DNA of 64,000 bases from Heloderma charlesbogerti. Taxonomy: Eukaryota; Chordata; Lepidosauria; Squamata; Helodermatidae. Both the position numbers and the translations under genes were made by a program. The stretch is taken from contig JANEZZ010003056.1 in assembly GCA_026122225.1 (NCBI GenBank), forward strand, positions 372,001 through 436,000, in the 5' to 3' direction. Below are positions 10,504 through 21,975 of the stretch, piece after piece. The notes under the pieces are model-generated. The model did not search any database and was not told the DNA's origin. It saw nothing but the letters and a program-made list of their open reading frames with translations. Numbering within the stretch: position 1 is the stretch's first letter; each line of letters starts with the position of its first letter.

Positions 10504-11035
10504 TGGAGCCTGTTGGTTTTTGATGCATCACAAGGTGTGTGTGTGTGGGGGAGTGGTTTTTGATGGCGTCGTGGCAAAGCCAAGCAGTTTGGGTTGTGAT
10601 GCAGCTGGGGGTGGGAGCAAATGTTTGGGGGCAGGTCTAGGGGTAAAGCTTGGTGGGGTTCAAAAATCAAAGTTTTTGATGGGGCTGCCAGTAGAGCGCA
10701 AAATCTGTCTATTCTCTTGAGATACACATTTTAAAAATTTAGAAAAGGGGGAATAATTTGGCCCTGACTCTTGTTCAGGGCTGGCATGAAGGGTCAGCAG
10801 GGTTCCCCCCCCCCTGGTTGGCTAACAACTGAAGTGCTGGACATGGGTTAGAGACATAGAGGTTGACTGTGGCTTCCTGGCAGGGGCTCGCAGAATATCA
10901 TCTTCCTCTTCCTCCTCCTCTTCTTCTTGTTCCTGTTTTTCTTTGTGCAATTCAAGGTGTCTTTACCACAACAAACCCCGTAAAACAAGAGTGTATCCAC
11001 TTCACCAAAGAAAGCATGAATTGGCCCTACAAACG
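10504..11035. other. No assignable feature
   Basis: Unassigned sequence with a short GT run near 10534, a poly-C near 10806 and a CTT-rich tract near 10900. I found no family match. Confidence 0.45.
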
Positions 11036-11460
11036 CCAAACTGTCTGTCTGTCTGTCTGTCTGTCTGTCTTTATTTATTTAATATTTCTAGGCCACCTTT
11101 CAGGGCAGGAGCCCTCCCAAGGCAATTTATAACAATAAAACAGACTGATACAATGTAATAAAAACAACAATCTAAACAACACACACACACACACACACAT
11201 ACACAATCAGCCAAAGGCCAAAGTAAGCAAGCAGTTGTTCAGGGCCTTCCTAAAAGCCTACAATGTTGGGGCCTGATGGACCCTCCATAGCAACCCATTC
11301 TAGAGGTGTGAGGCCACTGCAGAAAAGGCCCTCTCTTGTGTATTTGCACACCTAACAATGAAGGTTTTGCCACGGGAAAGATGAGCACAGTGTACAAGCT
11401 CACAGCCTTTGGTCATCTCCATGCGCCTGCTCTCATTCCTGGCTGATACAGGCCTTGTAG
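11036..11460 (-). mobile_element. L2-like LINE 3' end, minus strand, with (CTGT)n
   Basis: About eight CTGT units (11040-11072) sit at the tail of a minus-strand L2 copy. The body has the AGGCCACCTTTCAGGGCAGGA tail motif, CAAGGC...TTATAA, and an AGGCCCTGAACAACTGC region that corresponds to the last codons of the LINE frame. The frame is degraded. An embedded (CA)n lies at 11181-11202. Confidence 0.7.
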
Positions 11461-12190
11461 ATCATGGCCCTTCTTAGGTTTAGTCAGATACAGAGCCAAG
11501 GATGAAGTTTGATCCTCCAGCATATCAAAACTGTTCGCAGGGGGACTCAAGTCCCCAAACCCATATGGTCATCAGGAGTACTGCTTGCTGCTACCTGGAA
11601 CAGGACCAGAAGGTCCCTGGATGTTCCCCTGTGGCATGCCCCACCCTCTGGAACAGGTATGGGGGAGGTTCTGTGTAAATAGCATGGGTAAGTTCTGACC
11701 ACACAACACTGCTGCACTATAATCTGATAAAAGCCAATAACAGCAGAGAATTCAACAACTCAGAGGCCTTCTCCACCCCACTTGCATTTTGACATTATCA
11801 TTATTTTGCTTTTCAAAGCAATATTTTAACTTCAAAGTTCACCTGCTAATCCTTAAGCTGCTGATACGCCAGAATCAATAGGATGGGATTTTGCAATTCT
11901 CATTATTACTATGTATTGTTCTTATGGGGTATTCTCTATTAATATTTATAAATGCTGGGGAAGTCGTGTGTGTGTGTGTGTATAGATATGAAATTCATAT
12001 GAATAGATACAAGAGACAGAGAGCCCATTTCTACAATGAAATATTGTATCCAATATAGTTGATTACATTTATTTTGGGCAACAACACAAAGAAGATGAAA
12101 TGATTTGCTTAACAATCAGCTTGATACTAGTTGGGGATTGCTTCTTTGTGCATATGTGTCTTTGTGTGTGTGTGTGTGTGTGTGTGAACC
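11461..12190. other. Unassigned sequence with GT microsatellites
   Basis: Short (GT)n tracts lie at 11968-11982 and 12157-12187. Nothing else is recognisable. Confidence 0.45.
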
Positions 12191-12191
12191 A

Positions 12192-13036
12192 AATGCTTCA
12201 GATATGCAAAGAAAGCATTTTGAAGAGCATAAAAATATCAAGGCCAACAATACAGAATTCTTTAAATATATCAGAACAGAATCAGGAAACCAGCTAGGAG
12301 GCAGTTGGACCGTTGGATGACAATGGAGTTAAAGGAGTACTGAAGGAGGACAAGGAGATTGCAGAGAAGCTGAATGAATTCTTTTCATCCCTCTTCACTG
12401 CAGAAGATACAGGAGAGACACCTGTGCCTGAACTGACGTTTTCAGGAAGGGAGTCTGAGGAACTGAGGCAAATAGTGGTGACAAAAGAGGAAGTTCTTAA
12501 CCTTATTGATGAACTAAAAGCAAATAAATTACCAGGCCCAGAAGGTATCCATCCTAGAGTTCTCAAAGAACTCAAACATGAAATTTCTGATCTTCTAACC
12601 AAAATATGCAACATGTCCCTAAGATTGGCCTCTGTACCAGAGGACTGGAAGATGGCCAATGTAACACCAATTTTTAAAAAGGGATCCGGGGGGATCTGGG
12701 AAATTACAGGCTGGTTAGCTTAAAGTCTATTCTGGGTAAATTGGTTGAAAGCATTATTAAAGATAAAATAAGTAGGCATATAGAAGGATAAGTCCTGCTG
12801 AAAAAGAATCAACACAGCTTCTGCAAGAGTAAGTCCTGTCTCACTAACTTTTAGAATTCTTTGAGAGTAGACAGGATAATCTGGTAGACATTGTTTACTT
12901 GGACTTCCAAAAGGCTTCTGACAAAGTCCCTCACCAAAGACTCCTGAGCAAAATTAGCAGTCATGGAATAAGAGAAGAGGTCCTCTTGTGGATCAGTAAC
13001 TGGTTAAACAACAGAAAGCAGAGAGTAGGAATAAAT
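12192..13036 (+). mobile_element. CR1-clade LINE, central ORF2 fragment
   Basis: Decayed CR1 coding DNA. It starts in the linker ahead of the reverse transcriptase (FFKYI...) and runs through NEFFSSLFTAEDTG, a PGPEGIHPRVLKEL block (CR1 GPDGIHPRVLREL) and SVPEDWKMANVTPIFKKG at 12313-12695. A frameshifted stretch follows, and then LDFQKASDKVPHQRLL and WISNWLNNRKQRV (RT motif A region) at 12896-13030. The catalytic aspartate of motif A (YLDFQKASD) is kept, but the downstream YADD region is absent because the copy stops abruptly at an L2 sequence. Confidence 0.85.
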
Positions 13037-13230
13037 AAACTTTTCCAGTTGCACTGGCTGCCAATCCATTTCCAGACCCGATTCAAAGTGTTAGTATTAA
13101 CTTTCAAAGCCCTCAATGGCTTGGGGCCAGGTTATCGGAAGGAATGCTTCCTCCCATATGTACCTGACCAGACCCTAAGATAATCTTCAGGGGTCCTTTC
13201 TGTGTGAGCCCCTGCCAAAGGAAGTGAGGT
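13037..13230 (+). mobile_element. L2-like LINE fragment fused to the CR1
   Basis: Starting at LFQLHWLPIHFQTRFKVLVL, the same reading frame switches from CR1 to the typical L2 C-terminal block, then FKALNGLGPGY and PYVPDQTLR. The fragment lacks both the upstream RT and the 3' tail. It could be an independent truncated insertion or a recombination product. Confidence 0.75.
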
Positions 13231-13364
13231 GGGTCATCAAAAGGAACCATGAGCAGAGAGATACAACAGCAGCGAATTAAACCAAATAGAATCAGCAAGG
13301 CACATTTAAGCATCAAAAGAGAGTCTAAGTAGAAAGTTTCTTAAGTACGGAAACCTACGCATGT

Positions 13365-13700
13365 TTAGACAGAAAAAAGTCCTACAACTCCCAGCACTGT
13401 AAGAACATAAGAACATAAGAGCCCTGCTGGATCAGATCAAGGGTCTATCCAGTCCAGCATTCTGTTCATTCAGGGACCAACCAGCTGTCAACCAGGAACC
13501 CACAAGCAGGACATGAGTGCAACAGTGCCCTCCTACCCATGTTCCCCAGCAACTGGTGTACATAGGCTCACTGCCTGTGGTACTGGAGGTAGCACATAGC
13601 CATCAGGACTAGTAGCCATTGATAGCCTTCTCCTCCTTCTTACATTGTAGGAGCTGTAAGCTGTTTCTCTGTCTAAACATGCATAGGATTGTGCCCTGAA
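13365..13700. mobile_element. Foldback MITE M1 split by a CR1
   Basis: Left arm ATGTTTAGACAGAAAAAAGTCCTACAACTCCCAGCA (in pieces, 13370-13398) and right arm TAGGAGCTG...CTGTCTAAACATGCATAGGATTGTGCCC (13645-13693) are inverted relative to each other. They flank a minus-strand CR1 tail. The same palindrome is seen whole at 35.9 kb. Confidence 0.7.
13396..13650 (-). mobile_element. CR1 subfamily B 3' end, minus strand
   Basis: Begins TAAGAACATAAGAACATAAG (the reverse complement of the TTCTTATG terminal repeats) and runs back through the conserved 3' UTR to TAGCCATTGATAGCC, matching 5115-5335 in reverse. It interrupts MITE M1, so it is younger. Confidence 0.85.
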
Positions 13701-14214
13701 GGACCAATAAAAGGACCAATATCTCAGATTTCATGGACCTCAGCTGGCTCTATAATCTGGGAGCCACCACTAAGAATGCAGCATCCACCAGCCTGTGACA
13801 GATGTACCCCCCTTACACACACACACATACACACACACGAAACCTGATGTCCTTGCCAGTTTGGCCTCCTGTCAAATTCCTGGTGGGCAGCCTCCCCATC
13901 CAGTTTGTGTATACTTTATCCAACCATGCAGCACTTGATTTAAACCCCCCCCCCATTGTTTGTTTTCAAGCTCAAAAACTGCTCTAGGGAGAGGCAGGAA
14001 GGGCAGTTTGTGATGTCAGTGGTGCCTAACCAATCAGAGTTCTGCGCAGCTCCTTCTGCTTCGAACTGCCAGGAGTTGTTTCCACCTGAGAGAAGATGTA
14101 CGTGTGACAACAATGCAGGGAGTGCACCGTCCAAAGTGGAATGACTCCTGCTTTTACGTATGTCAATACTGTCCTTCAGAACAGCATGGCTGTTGTCAGG
14201 AGCTGACCCTCTTC
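13701..14214. other. Unassigned sequence
   Basis: A (CA)n tract lies near 13816-13838 and a poly-C near 13947. I recognise nothing else. Confidence 0.4.
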
Positions 14215-15432
14215 AGCAAGCAACTTCATTGCTGAGGGAACTGCACTGGCTGCCTATTTGCTAGTGGGCCAGGTTTTAAGGTTTTGGTACTAATGTACAA
14301 AGCCCTAAACAATGTGGGACCAGGATACCTGAGAGAGCGCCTTCTCCCTTACCAACCTGCCTGGTCACTGAGGTCATCAGAAGGCTTGCTCCTGGTGGTT
14401 CCACATGGCCTGACTGGAGTCCACAAGGAGAAGAGCCTTTCGTGTGGTGGCTCCCTTCCTATGGAACTCCCTGCCCCTGGAGCTCAGGCAGGCGCCAACA
14501 CTGGGGTGTTTTCGGCGCCTCCTGAAAATAGGTCTTTTCCAGGAAGCCTTCCTTGGTTAACCAGCCTCGGTTTTATTGGCACTCTTTGAAAGAATAATTT
14601 GAATTAGAGCAATGCACAAATGGCCTCTTGAAATTCTCCACCTTACTTGTAGGCAGAGAAGTTTGGGAGACAATTTCTTCAGGGGGAGGAGAAATTCTCA
14701 ACCGTTTCTCTCAGGTCAGGCTCCCCATTGACAGGGCTTGTTGTAGCACAGCTTCTTTCCTTTTTGGTAAGGGTTTGGGGGGGTTTCGTGCTGCAGCAGC
14801 ATCACCTGTCTTGGCAGGCAGGCCCCCAATTTGCATCCAGTGCAATGCAGGTGGGGGAAGTGTTGTGTTTAGTTCCAGGGATGAGGTGGAATTAGTGCTC
14901 TGCCAAAATCTGTCCTCCAATTTCCTGGAAGTTTTCTCCCCCTATGAAAGAGGCTTCCATTGCTCTGCCTGATTCAGAATGTTTTATCATTTATTTTGTG
15001 GTGTTTTTGAGCTTACCTAATCACAGCCTCATTACCTCTTGGTGCCTTAAACTGGGCTTTAATTGAAGTGTAGGAAGCTGAGGAGGCCACAGAAGGCTGG
15101 AGAGGTGACTGTACAATGAAAAACAGGACACTTGCACTCACTCTGTCACTAACTTTTAAGTAAGGTAAGCCCAAGAAACCCAAACCCAACCCCTGAGAAT
15201 TTCTCCGAACTTTCTTCACCACTGAATTTCTTTTTGGAAGCAATTTCTCTTCTATCAAATTGAATGAGAATCGTCAAAAAAAAATGGGAGAAATTTTCGG
15301 CACAGCACTAATTTTAAGATGTTGGTTTAATTCTTTTTATCGTTTTACCTTTTATGTTCACTGCTCCAGAATTTGTTTTAGATGTGAAGTGGTACACAAA
15401 TGTTGTAAGTAAGTAAGTAAGTAAGTAAGTGC
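14215..15432 (+). mobile_element. L2-like LINE 3' end, split by a hAT-like element, ending in (GTAA)n
   Basis: The L2 C-terminus is read as GPGYLRERLLPYQPA, SLRSSEGLL, a further LP-rich block, and the FQEAFLG end around 14310-14560. The 3' UTR is cut at 14604 and resumes at 15311 with TTTAAGATGTTGG. It ends GTGGTACACAAATGTTGTAA and about seven GTAA units (15405-15432). Joining the two parts restores a continuous UTR, which confirms the inner insertion. Confidence 0.8.
14605..15310 (+). mobile_element. hAT-like non-autonomous element N1
   Basis: A 706-base element with imperfect inverted ends: TAGAGCAATGCACAAATGG on the left and CGGCACAGCACTA on the right. It is flanked by ATTTGAAT and ATTTTAAG, a diverged 8-bp duplication inside the L2 tail. 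A second copy spans 48989-51179. The interior is non-coding. A TAAGTAAGGTAAGC stretch near 15157 looks like a splice donor. Confidence 0.75.
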
Positions 15433-16802
15433 CATGCATGTCACCACTGTGGGCACCACTGTGTCAAAATAATACACAGTGGGACTTCACCTATGTACAA
15501 GCCAGAAGACATCTTATTCTATTTGATTGATTTTGGCTTTCATGACCCACCCTGAGCCTTTGGAATGTGAGGGCTATGAATCTGAGTAAATAAACCCTGA
15601 GCTATCCTGCAAGCTGACGGGCAATGGTGGCCTTTTTGTGAGTATCTGGAAGAGGACCAAGTTCTTTCAGTTGTGGTTACTTCTGCAAATAAATAATAAT
15701 TAGAAAAGAGATTGAATTTCTGCCGCAGGCACCTTAGCAATACAGGCAAGAAAGAGAATACCTGAACAGTTTAAGCAATCGCACACAAGATGGGATTCAT
15801 TTTACAGTTTTGTTGCCACTGCAGGGGCTGTTAATCTGAAATGATTTTATCTGGAGGAAAATGGATTTTACCAACGGTTTTGGCCCCAAGCCCATGATAG
15901 CAAACGCCCCTCCTCTGGAGGGTGGAATTCACTGCCCAAGCCAATTTTGTCCTCTCCTGTCAACACATTTTCTGTGTTGTCCCTTCTCAGAGGGACAATT
16001 ACATAAAACAACAAATGCTCTAAAGGAGCCATTCATAGCCGAATGTCTTGCTTGTTTGTCTTCTCCATATGGTGGCATCTCCAAGGCTCTCTGTCAAATC
16101 CTTGTGCTTTCTGCCCCTGGACTTGCTCAGGTAGAGCTTTTCTGCTCACTGAATCAGAAAACTGGCTAATCAGACCTCATGTTCTGCCTTCCAGCACTAA
16201 CCAATACCTGATACTTTAGAAGGGGAACACAGTCACTTCCCCATAAAGTACCCAGTGATGAGGTCTCTCGGTGAGAGAATCAGTTTACCCCCTGAAGCAA
16301 GGAGGTTGATTGCCTTCATTATCTTACTTTTCCTAGCTGCAAAAGATGGTTGCTGGCCACCATCAATTAATCCGGCCATCACTTCAAACCAAAGCACAAC
16401 GTTTGAGTTGGCTGACTGAGGTAGGAACAGTCATGCAGGAATGGTCCAGGCATCGAACAAACTTTTATTTTACTTTGGAAGCCTATTGAATGGCTATTCC
16501 AATTCTAAACCTTATCTGTGTGGGTTTTTTTTTTAATCTTCTCTCCTCTTTACTATACCAAAGCTAGAAACAATCCTTTGTTCAATTTCCAAAATTTAAA
16601 AGCAATGCCTGTTTCACAGACTATGCATAAATGTGTTTGAGACAAAGTCTTTTTGAGATGATAATGTTTAAGGGAGATACATGTCCTCATTGGTATTATA
16701 AAAATACCATGTTTTAAAAAGCTAATTTGAAATATATATATTTAAGGGGGAACTGGGAGGAATGAAGAATAGGAGCCAATGGATCCTATAAAGCCATCTG
16801 AG
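15433..16802. other. Unassigned, probably unique sequence
   Basis: I found no repeat ends, LINE motifs or domains. A 102-codon frame at 15861 shows no family features. Candidate ordinary single-copy intergenic DNA. Confidence 0.45.
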
Positions 16803-17058
16803 TAGGGATGGCGGAGAATTCCACCACAGACTACAATGAGGCTGGATTCTAAGAATCCGGCCCCCTGGAGTCTGCGGCGGAACAAAAGACTCACCTCCGC
16901 CACCTGGGGGAATCCGCGCCGGCTGGATCCTACCTGCCGCCATCCATCCGCTGCCGTCCGCTGCTGCCTGTCTTCGGATGCGAATGGCATTGGCATCCGG
17001 CGTAGCGGATGCCATTTGAATCCCTCCTCTTTGCCGTGATAGGCTACGTAAAGATTTA
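16803..17058 (+). mobile_element. Hairpin transposon copy F (left half, type-2 ends)
   Basis: Starts TAGGGATGGCGGAGAATTCC and shares its left module (T3) with copy E near 44.1 kb: a GGATTCT/AGAATCC hairpin, an outward donor-like GTGAGT on the minus strand at 16889-16894, a GCATTGGCATCC segment, and the GCGGATGCCATTTG repeat. It stops at 17058, a few bases beyond the dyad of the first GATAGGCTACGTAAA palindrome. Everything to the right of that axis is missing. Confidence 0.8.
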
Positions 17059-17850
17059 AGACAAGCCACTGGAAAATCATATTTCCAGGCTCAGAAATAC
17101 ACACCTTGACAGGCTTGTCATGCTTACCTGCATTTCTGCATCTCCCAATAAAATGGCAAGGGGACCTTTTACCACTTCCAGGTTTCTGAACAGGACAATA
17201 GGTGTGGAAGTCCTCCTTCTCTTCATCGTTCCAACCTGCTGGCTCACTTGCCTCTCAATCTGGCCAAGACAATTGGGGTGGGGGTGAGAAGGAGGAGCAG
17301 CAGATGCCTCGGCCTGCTTGCTCCCTGGCTCTCTACCTGTCAAGCACGCGAGTGGGAGCAATGAGGAGAAAGAGGATGAGGAGCGATAGCAGCTGGTGAC
17401 CATGGTGGTGAGAAGGTGGACTCCCTGAGGGAGGGGGCCCACTGAGGGCGCCTTGCTCGTGGTCCTTCAGAACCCTGGAGCCAGTGCTGATGGTGCCTGT
17501 GGCCTGCCTGTAACTTGCACCTATGTGAGTGGGAAGATGATGCTGGGTCTAATCAGTGAAATACGTTATCTATAGGTTTCTGGGGAAAGAAAAGGGAATC
17601 ACCAAGGCATGTAGGACCAGAAAGCAGATATCCTGAACGAATTAAAAATATGACTTTACAAATGGCACAAATCTGAAAATGGTGTGGGATTCCATCTGAG
17701 GATAACTCCTGAGAGCCAATGTGCTCTCAGAAGAAAAGGCCTTGGGGCAACATTCCACACAGCTGCAGCCTAACATGCAGAGTGGCTTTTAGCAATCAGG
17801 CCTCTCTTGGCTCCTCAACACAAACCAAAATGTTTTAATGCAAGGAAAGC
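17059..17850. other. Unassigned sequence
   Basis: Moderately GC-rich with short frames on both strands and no recognised domain. The join with copy F is abrupt. Confidence 0.4.
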
Positions 17851-18265
17851 ATGTGTAGGTGTCTTTCAGGCCCAGGGGTTATATTCCTTACCAGCCTGCC
17901 CGGTCACTGAGGTCATCAGAGAGCATGTTCCTGGTGGTTCCACATGGACCCATGGTTGGAGTCCACCAGGAAAAGAGCCTTCAGTGTGGTGGCCCCCTTC
18001 CTGTGGAATTCCCTGCCTGTGGAGGTCAGGCACACACCAGCATTGTGTTCCTTCCGGCACCTCCTGGAGGCATTGTTATTTCAAGAGGCCTTTCTTGAGT
18101 CACCAGCCACGGGTTATTAAATTCGGCCTTATTGGAACTTGTCTTTTAAAAATGTTTTAACTGTTTTACCCTGGTGTTTTATTCTTTTATCTTGCTGTTC
18201 ACCGCTCCAAAATCTTTTGATGTGGAGGGGTATATACATATCGTAAACAAACAAACAAACAAACT
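17851..18265 (+). mobile_element. L2-like LINE 3' end with (AAAC)n tail
   Basis: Carries the same C-terminal codons as the 14.2-kb copy, with frame breaks: LPYQPARSLRSSE, then EFPACGGQ..., then a 3' UTR ending GGAGGGGTATATACATATCGTAA and about six AAAC units. It is 5'-truncated. Confidence 0.75.
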
Positions 18266-19069
18266 AATAAATAGAAGAGAGCTGAATGGATGAACACATC
18301 CACCTTACACTGAGCCTACCTAGCCCAGTAAGGCCACCACTTACAGACTGCCAAAAAAGGGGACAAATGAGATTGCAGATTTGCATAAAATGTTCACCTG
18401 CTAGTTGATATGCATAAATACAAATTTGTAAATTATTACCATAATTACATTAGAAATGCAATACGTCTCCCCATAATGGGGCAGACTGTGACTAGGTGAA
18501 CAGTGTGCCTGTTGTTTAGCCTCCTCTCCAGGTGCTACCTGTCAATGTACAACGTCAAGACCCCTGGTCTTCCCTCCCTCCTTGTGCTTCTTTATTTTTG
18601 CTCTGGACTGAACTGGACAGCCCTTCAAACACAGGATGCCTCTGGATAGAGGACTGCCCTCTATAAGGTAAGACATGTGGCCATCCCACCTGATAGACAG
18701 GCTAGTAGGGTCCACTCCTGTGCCCTTGAACCTGACTGCAGCCATAAAGTAAAGACAAGATTAATTTCGTAGCCCCTGCTTTCCCTTCTTTTGCTTCTTT
18801 CTCTTTAAAATGGACTTGGACCCGACAATTCCAATTGAGAAGACTGTCCAGAAGACTGTTCAAAGAGAGGACTGTCCTCTATAAAATAGGACACATGGCC
18901 TCCCTAGGATCAGCCACTGGGCCAGTTTGCACAATACAGCGGCTTAGCGTGGGCATGCATGGCTGCCATTTTGAATAGGTGACCTCCGAACAGGGAGATT
19001 AAGGCTTGTGGCGTGTCATGGGAACCTAATCACAGGTTGATTGAAGGTTAAACAAGCCACACTTAACCC
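18266..19069. repeat. Unclassified interspersed repeat segments
   Basis: Segments containing GGCCATCCCACC / ATAGGACACATGGCC and AGGACTGTCCTC recur here (near 18670 and 18890) and again near 25.1 and 28.9-29.1 kb, in both orientations. They behave like a dispersed, non-coding family whose limits I could not define. Confidence 0.35.
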
Positions 19070-19990
19070 AACTACTAAAATGCCTGGGAAAATAAGAAGG
19101 TCTTAACCAAATGCTGGAAAGACCACAATACAGGGGCCAGGTGAGCCTCCCTGGGAAGTTCATTCCATAACCGGGGTGCCACAGCGGAAAAGGCCCTCTT
19201 CTTGGTAGCTATCCACTTCACTTCCTTTGGCAGGGGCTCCCAGAAAAGGGTAGCTGAAGATGATCTCAGAATCTGGGCAGGTACATATGGGAGGAGACGA
19301 TTCTTCATGTAACCTGGCCACAAGCCATTTAGGGCTTTGAACGTTAACACCAGCACTATGAATCTGGACCAGAAATGGACTGACAACCAGTGCAGATGGA
19401 AAAGGACTGGCATAATATGATCACATTGGCCAGTCCCCATTAACAGCCTCGCTGCCCTATTTTGGACCAGTTGAAGTTTCTGGACCATTTTCAAAGGCAG
19501 TCCCACATATAACGCATTGCAGTAATCCAAACAAGAGGTGATCACAGCATGGATAACTGTAGCTAGGCTATCCCTGTCCAGATGAGGTATATCAGCCTAA
19601 GATGATAAAAGGTGTTCCATGCCACCAAGTCCACCTGTGCCTCAAGTGACAGTTCTGGGTCCAACAGCACCCCCAAACTAAGCCCCTGATCCTTTAGGGG
19701 GAGTGCAACCCCCTCCAGAACAGGTTGAACATCAACTAGCTGGGCAGACGAACCACCCACCAGCAGTACCTCCGTCTTGTCTGGAATGAGTCTCAGTTTA
19801 TTGGCCCTCATTTGGTCCATTACTGCACCCAGGCCCTGATTCAGAACAGCCACTGCCTCACCTGGATTTGAAAAGGAGAGACAGAGCTGGGCATCATCCG
19901 CATATCGATGGCACCTCAGCCCACACCGCCGGATAACCTTCCCCATCGGTTTCATGTAGATGTTGAACAGCATGGGGGATGGCATAGCTG
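19070..19990 (-). pseudogene. L2-like LINE reverse-transcriptase remnant
   Basis: On the minus strand this encodes the second half of an L2-type RT. It starts near SPMLFNIYMKPMG, then has an intact catalytic CHRYADDAQLCLSF box (near 19895), NKLRLIPDKTEVLLVGG, SLGVLLDPELSLEAQV, then a frame shift, then SCLDYCNALYVGLP, LHWLSVHFWSRF and FKALNGLWPGY. The two frames (19563-19990 and 19075-19545) are offset, so no full protein can be made. The endonuclease and the 3' UTR are missing. LINE RTs copy their own RNA at the insertion site. Confidence 0.88.
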
Positions 19991-19999
19991 CCAAGGCAC

Positions 20000-20045
20000 A
20001 GAGCAATACGCATACACACACACGCACACGCACACACAGACATAC
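20000..20045 (+). repeat. (CA)n microsatellite
   Basis: An interrupted CA/CG-CA tract directly abuts the upstream edge of the L2 RT remnant. Confidence 0.85.
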
Positions 20046-20785
20046 AGAGCATGGCTTCCTCTTGGTTGTACAGATCGGTTGTGTAATAACTGCAACCCAC
20101 CTGGAGCACCGAACTGCAAAGCTGGGATGCAAACCCAAACCAATCAACAAACACATGGTGAATTAGAACCCGTGCAAGAGTGGACCCTCTCCCTTGGCTC
20201 AGTCCCCCATGGCTGAGGGCACGCCACAGGTCAAGGGGGTTAGGCAGCAATAAAAGCCAGAACGGCGGTGCTAAGGCATGGGGAGGGGAAGGTACAAGGG
20301 CAGCAGTGAATAGCAGCCTGGAGCCCTTTTCATCTCTCCATTGAGAAAATGATGCTTTGGGTGGGACAACTGTTCTCCCTGCTTCCCTGGCTGCCCATCA
20401 AGTGTCCCTCCCACCTCTGCAAGCTATTCATAAAAGAGAGCAAAGGAAAACAGAGGGCTTGTATTCCCCGCTGGCCACGGTAATGAGAGGGGAGTGTCCG
20501 AGACAGAGAGCGGGTCTCGGATGTCAGAGAGATGAGCTCAGAGATGGGAGTTCTGAGCTTGATCAGAGAGTGCGCTGGGAGCAGGAGGCCAGTGCTGGGA
20601 AAGTGACACTGGGAGCACAGCACGAGGCTTTCCCCCCACCCCTGGGAGCAACAGGCGTCCTTTTGTGCATTTATGTCTTTCAGGCTGCCACAAACCGTCA
20701 GGTTGAGGAAGGCCAGTCTAGAGAATCAGCTTCAACCGGAAATGTTTGGAGTGAACTGGCCACTACCCACTTGGGGGCATTTATG
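20046..20785. other. Unassigned sequence
   Basis: Frames of up to 144 codons exist on the plus strand but show no domain, and the composition is like flanking noncoding DNA. Confidence 0.4.
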
Positions 20786-21365
20786 TGTTGATTTGTTACA
20801 TTTCTATACCACCCAATAGCTGATGTGCTTGAGGTGGTTTGCAACAATTAAAACCATAACATACAATATGATGAAATATTACATAAAAGTTTAAAGCTGC
20901 AGTATACAATCAAAATAAAACCTAGCAGCAGTTTTTGTTGTTTATTTGGTCAGTCACTTCCGACTCTTCGTGACTTCATGGACCAGCCCATGCCAGAGCT
21001 TCCTGTTGGCTGTCGCCATCCCCAGCTCCCCCGAGGTCGAGTCCGTCACCTCCAGAATATCATCCATATAACAGCAGTGCAAAGGTATAAAATACAGTAA
21101 CAGATTTAAAACAGAAATGGAACAATTAAAATGCCTGGTAAAAATAAGGTCTTCACCTGGCGCTGGAACGACATGATGTAGGCGTCAGGCGAGGCTCTCT
21201 GGGAAGCTCATTCCACAACCAGGGTGCCACAGCAGAAAAGGCCCTCTTCTTAGTAGCCACCCACCTCACTTCCTTTGGCGGGGGCTCCTGGAAAAGGACC
21301 ACTGAAGTGAAGATGATCTTAGAGTCTGGGCAGCTATATATGGAAGGAGACGATCCTTCACAATA
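20786..21365 (-). mobile_element. L2-like LINE 3' end, minus strand, split by an RTE tail
   Basis: Minus-strand tail (TTTCTATACCACCCAATAGC at the left) and last coding region (CTTCCTTTGGCGGGGGCTCC, CATTCCACAACCAGGGTGCC) match the 19.1-kb copy. The UTR is interrupted by the RTE/BovB tail at 20936-21062. Confidence 0.75.
20936..21062 (-). mobile_element. RTE/BovB-type 3' tail, minus strand
   Basis: In reverse complement the tail reads GAAGAGTCGGAAGTGACTGA and ends ACAACAAAA, which is the usual RTE/BovB 3' end pattern. Upstream it holds the GACTCGACCTCGGGGGAGCT segment. It differs from the BovB at 25-28 kb, so it represents another subfamily or a SINE sharing that tail. Confidence 0.6.
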
Positions 21366-21975
21366 TTTGCATTGTGACTAGTTGCCCAAATCCTTTGGGT
21401 CCAGGGAAAATTTCTTCCAGTGAAACAAGTTATTTAGCAGGATAGCTTGAATAAGGGGGAAAGAGTGTGGGGGAGGGTGGGGTTGGAGAAAGAGGGAGAA
21501 AAGGGAAAGACAGTGAACAATAAAAAGAAAGAAAGAAGAATCAACATCGAGAATTAAAGTATTTAAAATCAGTTCATGTTATCTAGAACCATGGCTGGCT
21601 AGTCAAGGAAGGCTTGTTTAAATAAAAAGGTCTTCACACCATTCACACACACACCATTCACACACAGACTCACACACACACACACCCAACAGGGAAAGGC
21701 AAGGGGTGAGTCTGTGAGTGAAGCCATGGGAAAGTGCTGTTTCAAGATGGGGGGAGCGTTTTGAAGCAGCGTCTCCTCAGTGAGCTGGCTTTGCTCCACT
21801 TTACCAGGAGCCAAGCAGATTGAACTAGCCCGCGGGTCAATCAGAGCCAGATTTGTTCCACCCTCAGCTTTCTCAAGTGGGAAACGTGTGAGGGGAGTGA
21901 AAAAACAAAGGTGCAAAAGCAGGACAATATCCAAAACAGACCCACAAATGAAAGAGAAACGTCTCAGGATGCTGA
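21366..21975. other. Purine-rich and CA-repeat stretch
   Basis: A purine-dominated tract covers 21457-21540, and short (CA)n runs sit near 21642-21690. A minus-strand L2 coding end (FLFKQAFLD) is visible near 21600. Nothing else is recognisable. Confidence 0.45.
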
